From: Heterodera schachtii | Lineage: Eukaryota; Nematoda; Chromadorea; Rhabditida; Heteroderidae | Direction of reading: 5' to 3' | Length of the DNA stretch: 64,000 nucleotides | Assembly (NCBI GenBank): GCA_023374025.1 | Contig: SIJG01000046.1 | Span: forward strand, 795,134 to 859,133 | Shown: positions 57,376-64,000 of the stretch, piece by piece | How positions within the stretch are numbered: the stretch's first letter is position 1 | How the letters are laid out: each line of letters opens with the position of its first letter | Notes under the pieces: model-generated | Database searches by the model: none | What the model was told of the DNA's origin: nothing | Seen by the model: the letters and a program-made list of their open reading frames with translations, nothing else | Position numbers and translations under genes: made by a program

Positions 57376-59988
57376 TTGAGTTAAACACATTATTATTTTT
57401 TTGATTTTTTTCAAATTAAACAAATAATTTTATTATAAAAATTTCGTAAAAATTTCTTGCTTAAATAAAAAAAACAAAAATGCCTTGTACTTGCATTTTT
57501 TTTGGGAATCAATTAAAATCTTTTAAATTTCCATTGGTATAAATTCTAAAACTTGAATTAACTTTAACATTATTTAATAGTTTATTTATTATCATTTTAC
57601 ATCATTTTGCTCTTTTGTATCACTTATATTGTTGGTTTGCATTAATGATAATATTTTGTTTTTCCATATTCTCATTGATGTTCACTTACTTCTGCGTTCA
57701 TTTTGATTCCACACAATTGCAGTGGGCTAAATAAATTATTTATTATTTTTTTATTAAATGTTAACATTAAGATTTTTAAAATAAAATATGATATTTTGAT
57801 TTTTTCGGTTCACGTTTTAGATAAATATGTATAATTTATATTTTAAAATAATAATAAATAGCATCAACCAGTTAATAATCAATATAAGAATTTTTTCAAA
57901 AATTTTAATACAACGAAAAGCTATCGAATATATTTAATTTGATAGTTAACACTTTATATTGTATTTATTTTTTGTCAAAAAAATGTATTAAATAATTTAT
58001 AGAAAAATTGAAGTTATTAAATTTTTTTATGTAAATTTTTTTTTGTTTTATTTTGGAGCCCTTTTGTGGATAGATTTAATCAAATTAATATTTAACCATC
58101 GAATTTTTTTTTAATTTGTAATTTTATATAAATTACGATTTTAATCATGAAATTAATTATATTAAGTTAATTTCACTATTTAATTATTTTTAACTTGAAT
58201 ATTGAAATAAAGCAAAAAAATAATTACCAAGTATTATAGAAATTAATTTTTAAAAAATTTTGTTTTGCAAAATATAATTAAAATGAAGAAAAGAAAACAA
58301 GAAATTTACGAAATAGAATATAATAAGCAAAAAATCAAATGATTAGTGTTAGTAAGAAGTAGAGGTGTGCCGTGACTGAAAAAACCCGTGAATCGTGACC
58401 GTGAATTGGGTTTGGTACAATAATTACTATTTATTTAATCTCAATTTTTTGCCATAAATAATTCTATTTTCATTTATTTAAAAAAAAGGAATATAAATTT
58501 AAAAATTAATTTTTAAAAATTAACTGTCCTTTAATGTCAGAACTTTTGTTATAACTGATTCTCGCTTAATAGATGAAAAAGAAATCCTCTTTTAATTAGC
58601 ATGAAATTGACCATAAATTTGTTTTTTTTCTGAAATTAATAAAAGACAAATAAATAAACAAAGTTTATACATTTTAATTGGGCTCTTTTTTGGGAAAATT
58701 TTTTTATATATACAGAGTAAAATTATTAAAAAATTTTGACGTAAGTTTTTATTTTATTTTGGCTGATGGATTTTTATGAAAATAATGTTTTGAAAGAATA
58801 AAATAAAAAGAAAACAATTCAATTTAATAAAAATCAATGAATATAGTTTTCAAAAAATATAGTTTGTTTAAAAATTTTTAATTTAAAAATATTATACAAA
58901 TATAATCGGTGTTTAGCCTCTCTGGAGTCAATTCAAAAAACATTTTCCAATAAAAATTAAATAATTTATTTAAGAAATTTCATTTATTATCTTTGTTTTT
59001 TCAGGAAAATATTTGTTTTAAATAATTAAAAAATTAGGGGCTTCATTATGCCTCCTGAAATATGAATGGTTTTTCCAAGACCTTGGCCAATTCACGGGGC
59101 AATATTTTTTGAGCATAAAGCTGAAATTTAATGTAAATATTTTTTTACAAGCAGTAAAAATTTAAACGAAATAAAAAGTAGTAAAAAATTTAGCAATAAT
59201 TTTTTCAAAAAAAAAAAAAATAATTTTAAATAATAGTATCATAAATTACAAATTCAATATAAATTAAATGCGAGTAAATATAAGAAATATTCATACTGAA
59301 AAATATTTTAAAATTAATTATTTAAAATTAATAAATTTTCTTATTTATTCTTTTACCAAATGAAAAAAATAGATAAAATTAGAAAGTGGAGAATTTCATT
59401 ATCCATTCTTATGTTCTTAATTACAATAATTTTAATTATTGATAATTAATGAACTGGATTAAATGTTCAAAACCTATATTTCAAATTTTATTTATTTCAA
59501 AAATAAATAAATAAAATACAACAAAAAAATTAGCGCTAAAGTTTTGTAAAAATAATGATTCTTTAATTATTTCACAATAAATAGGGTTTTCTGATGTAAA
59601 AAAGTTAAAAGAGTATCAGCATAAATAATTAAATTTGGATAAAATAAATACAAAAAATTAAACAAAAAATAATAATTCTTTTTATTAGTTTACAGCAGCA
59701 TTACCTGCGTATTTTTTAAAATATCAACACTTAAATAAACAAATAGAAAATTCAAAATCAAATAAAATTTCTACAGCATTAAAGAAGTTTATTTGAATAA
59801 ATGAAAATTAATAGCCTATAAGAAAAAAAAGTATTGTTTATTATTTAAAAACAATTTAATAAATAAATGTTCAATACTTAACAATAATAATTTAAAATTA
59901 AAAAAAACTTTGTTTTGATTGAATTGAATAAAAAGACAATAAAAAAGTATTGAATTGACAATTCAGAATAGGCCGCAATAAAGAATAA

Positions 59989-60020
59989 GCGCACAAGATT
60001 GGAAATATTTTAGGGAAAGT
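59989..60020 (+). repeat. Recurrent motif, second plus-strand copy
   Basis: GCGCACAAGATTGGAAATAT, then TTTAGGGAAAGT. Best match to 25487-25517. The inverted copy at 56664-56690 shares GCGCACAAGATT on the minus strand. Confidence 0.5.
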
Positions 60021-63000
60021 CATATTTTTAGAAAATAATTTAATTAATCCTTATTTTATAAATTTTATTATAATTAATTACTAATTTTAAATCTTAAAAT
60101 TTAGTGCAAAAATATTCTATAAATATTAATTATTCTTAAATTTTTCGCGTTTCAAATATTTTATTGAAATTTAATTTTCTACGTTTATTTTAAATAATTT
60201 AAGTATCAAAAAAAAATATTTAAATAAACTTATCTAATTAATTTAGACTAAAATGGTAATTTAAATTAAATTTAAAAAATACTTGCCCTCATCATTCATT
60301 TTTAATTCCGGTTCATTACCCTTTTTTAGTTATTTATTTTTAAATATAATTCTTTTTTGTTGAGCAACCTTAATCATTCTTTAATTTATTTATTAGTAAT
60401 CTGCTAAATATTCTTCGATTAAGTTTATTTTCCTGATAAATTTTAAAACATCTCATTAATTGTAATTTTTTTTTAATTCCTTAAATTATAAATTTTTTTA
60501 TTAATTTCTTTTTCTGAATTAGAAATTTTTTAAATAACTCAAAAAATGTTCCCTAAATTAAAAAATAAATATATAGAGATAAAAGATAAATCAGCTTATT
60601 TATTGGCAATTTTATATATTTATTTTTTATTTATTAAAAAAATTTTGTGTTTAAATAAATTATTGTCATTAAAATTTTGTAAAACGTCTTGTCCCATTAC
60701 TTCCGAGCCAATGCTGATCAACAGAGTTAAATAATTAATTAATTAATTACGTATAAGATTATTAATTGATTTTCATTCCGCAAAATTTATTATTTGTTTC
60801 AATTAAATTAACACAAATTATATTTATTGTCAAATTTTACCACAAATATGTCTCATGATTTTGGCTGATTAAAAACGGATTATATACAAACTTTTTTGAA
60901 ATAATATTAATTAAATTACTGCCAAAAAATTTTTATATTATTATTTGATTGTTTATTATAATTCGTTTAACTCACAGTAGTCATAATGAATTATAACATT
61001 TATTGTTTAATAAATAAGAGAATATCTTAAAACTGGTTCTTTCAAATCATTTTATTTTAAGAAAAAATTTTGTTGACTTTCATTCTGTTTTTGAAAGCAA
61101 TTTTAATTACGCATTTTCTAAATATTTTATTTGTTTATCAGTTATTAACCGGTACCCATGGTTTTCGGTTATTTCGGTTTCATGTTACTAAATTGTTTTT
61201 TATATTTTTTGTAAATATTTCTATTAGTCTTTTAATATTATAGATAAAATTTATAAATAATATAAGCAGACAAAAAAATAGAAATAATTATATCTGCTTT
61301 AACTCATATAATAATTTTGTTTATTGAATTTTTACGGTATTCTTTCATAAAGTGCTGATTAATTTTAAATTAAATAAAATGTAAAGTAATAAATGATCAA
61401 TAATTAATTTTAGAAAAACGATAATGTTTTTATTTACAACTTTACTAAAAATGTTTTTTCAAAAAAAAAATAATAATTTTTTTACTCCATTGACTCTATA
61501 CTTAGTCACTTTAATAGAGTGAAAATTTGTTAATTACTCAGCATTATTTGGCAACAAACATCATGTGAAATATTTCATATTTATAAAATAAAATTATTCA
61601 ATTAATTCATTAAATCAAACTTTTTTTTTTTGAAATTGACTTTTTTATGTTATTTATTCTTAAATAAATTTTAAATTATTTTTAGTTAGTTATATTATGT
61701 GTTGAATATTATATTTCTCTAAATAGTTCCAATCTTTTTACTGTTGTTCCAATTATTGATTAATATACGTTGATTCGATTTTTATTTTATACCATTTTTA
61801 ACAAGCAATTTAGAAAGTGCAATGAAATTAAAAGACATTGTTATTTTGTTATTGCATATGCGGTATCCATGAATATTTAGAAGAGAATGCACCGCAACGG
61901 ATACGGTACCGGATTTTTCTGGATCAGGAATCCGGTCCGCCGATTTTTTGAAAAAATAGGGATTAATGTTTTTTATAATATTGATTTCTAAAAAAAATTC
62001 ATTAATATTAAATGTAATTTTGAATTAAAAATTATATATTTTTCATTAATTTGAATAATTCTCTGATTTTTTTACTAATTAAACAGTTTATTAAATTTTG
62101 CCATAATAGTAAGAATCCTTAAAAATAAGGAATTTAATAATATAAATATATATTTGTCTTTCAAAATATATAAAAAATATTTTTTTATACAAATTAAATT
62201 AATTCATTTCATTATATAATGGAAGAAATTATTGCTAGTTGTGCTCTAAAAATTAATTTAATTGCGTATTAGGATTAATAAAAATAAGATTATATTAATA
62301 CTTGAACACCAATCTAGTGCAGTATGAGTATTGACGAATGTATGTGACATTAAATCAGTTTATTTGTTCTCACAACATTGCAACCATTTTTTATATAAAA
62401 TAAACCTTAAAGCCATATTTATATAATTGTTCTTTTTTTAAATTAGTTTAAGATGGAAATACATTTGCGATTAGAAATCAAGAATAATTAATATTTAAAA
62501 AATAAATCGTTAAGAAAACCAAAACAAAATTGTATATATTTAAATTTTTCATTAATTATCAGTTAATTTAATTGATTTCCTATTCACGATTCGACTTGTC
62601 CTTCATCTATTTAAATATATTTTAATTTTATCAAATAAAGTTTATATTTTTTTTTCATTTGTTCTTTATGAATTTTTAATTACTTATTTTGTACAATTTT
62701 TTCCATGCAATATTCCCGTTATCGGGTTCATTTCATGTGCTTCACCCAATCAATTTTTTATAGTAAATTAATTTAAAATAATTTCTATGTTTTTAAATAT
62801 TTGAATAATAAATAATTTATTTGCTAAATATTCAAAAATTTCAGTTTTGTTTTTTGTTTTTAGTTTCTATAAAAATTTTGGTAAAATTCTAAAAATTTTA
62901 TTACATTTTTAATTTTCAAATCAAAAATCCAATCCTGAAAAGATTTTGGCGCTAGGTCGTTTCTTAAATCCGCTAAGGGGTAGGAAAACAAAACAAAAAA

Positions 63001-63089
63001 AATTTTTTTGTCCAGGTAAGTCTTTACTCAGAATTTCTGGTACATAAAATATTTTCAATTTTGTAAAAAATTTTGAAAATTAATATTCT

Positions 63090-63200
63090 GATATCACCTT
63101 TCCAAGAACTCTTGAAAAAATTACGTGAAAATTATTTGAGTAAAAATTTTTATGCAAATAATTGTTTTTATAGCACTAAAAATTTAATTTAAAAAAAAAT
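63090..63200 (+). repeat. Diverged fragment of repeat X
   Basis: ATCACCTTTCCAAG, later TTTTTATGCAAATAATTGTT and GCACTAAAAATTTAA, line up in order with 2065-2135 of repeat X (GTCACCTTCCTGC, AATTTATGCAAATAATTTTT, GCTAAAAATTAAAAA). It is an old copy. Confidence 0.45.
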
Positions 63201-64000
63201 TAATATTAAAAATATTATAAAATAGCTTATTTCGATCGCAGTTGAACGTCAATAAATTGAATTTTTTCATTTTATTGTTTTATATATATTTTATTTATTT
63301 AAAACCAATTTAAAATAATTTTAATGATTATTTTTCATTTTTAAATAAAGACATTATTAATAATAATAATTTTCTATTAATTTTTTTAAATACAAAAATC
63401 CTTTAATTTAAATATGTAAATGGTTCTTTTGTGAACGTCGACGAAACACAATTCGTGAAGTCGAGAAAATTCAAGAATTTAAATATCTCAAATTTAAAAA
63501 AATAATAAAAAAAATTCAAAGAACATTTAATTTATAACTAAAACCGTAATTTAATCAAAGACGATTAAAAAAAATTCTATTATTTAATAAAAACAGAAAT
63601 CATATTAAAAACAAAAGCATAAATTTAATAACTTTCAAATTCAATATTCCTAGCATTTAATTTATTCAGCCGAACAAAGAAAGAAACAAATAAAATAACC
63701 TGATAAAGTAAATTTAGAAGACTAAAAAAAAATGCAAAATCATTCAAATGCAAATCATTACGTAAAAACAATTAACTTTCAAAATTAATCTACAAATCTA
63801 AAATAAAATAAAATAAAATAACTAAATTTTAGTGATGAGCATTAAATAAAATCAGATGAATATATTAATTTTCAATTGCAATAATAAAATATTAATTATT
63901 TCAAAATTTTGTAATAAATAAATATTCAAATTTGTTTTTGTGAATAAAATGATTTTAAACTTCAAAATTTAGCTTTTTGAAATTTATACATTTATTTAAC

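Larger units (their letters stand above)
57376..64000. other. AT-rich DNA, no gene
   Basis: T-rich to about 58250, A-rich to about 60290, T-rich to about 63350 and A-rich to the end. There are small GC-richer patches at 58370-58430 and 61880-61945; the latter has CGGATACGGTACCGG and GGAATCCGGTCCG. A diverged fragment resembling repeat X lies near 63090-63200. No gene or RNA is supportable. Confidence 0.5.

Overview
This window is non-coding, very AT-rich eukaryotic DNA (by eye about a fifth G+C). One large GC-richer BEL/Pao LTR retrotransposon is embedded in it, on the minus strand. BEL/Pao elements are confined to animals, and the low GC, the Gag type and the many diverged dispersed repeats would fit a nematode. 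That is an inference from style: no host gene is visible to confirm it.

Layout. Positions 1-12268 hold a repeat structure with no coding capacity: three copies of a 1.66-kb unit (X), two copies of a 2.3-kb unit (Y), and a 10-kb palindrome (2246-12268) with two near-identical 4.2-kb arms around a 1.6-kb spacer. Positions 12269-28009 and 44172-64000 are AT-rich repeat-derived DNA without a supportable gene. Their plus strand alternates between T-rich and A-rich blocks, and a recurring motif flips strand with the blocks, which suggests diverged copies of long repeats in both orientations. A GC-rich hairpin of about 26 bp recurs at six places.

Positions 28010-44171 are a nested insertion. A short non-autonomous hAT-like transposon (about 0.53 kb, ends CAGGGGTG/CACCCCTG, 8-bp target duplication GTAGATAC) was split by the BEL/Pao element (28091-43722, LTRs of 819 and 824 bp, 4-bp target duplication GGCG). 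In transcript order the element has: 5' LTR, primer binding site, a structured leader, Gag-protease, reverse transcriptase/RNase H/integrase with a long C-terminal extension, an envelope-like ORF in another frame, a purine tract and the 3' LTR. The LTRs are nearly identical, so insertion was recent. Yet this copy looks broken: a perfect 3071-bp tandem duplication truncates the first Gag-Pol copy, and an in-frame TAA interrupts reverse transcriptase in the other.

The most striking signal is in the element's leader: eight consecutive hairpins with different but self-complementary stems, a bulge at the same place, a covarying 3-bp inner stem and a near-constant hexaloop CUYYGU (RNA sense). This resembles an array of binding sites for one RNA-binding protein, and I do not recognise it from any described retroelement.
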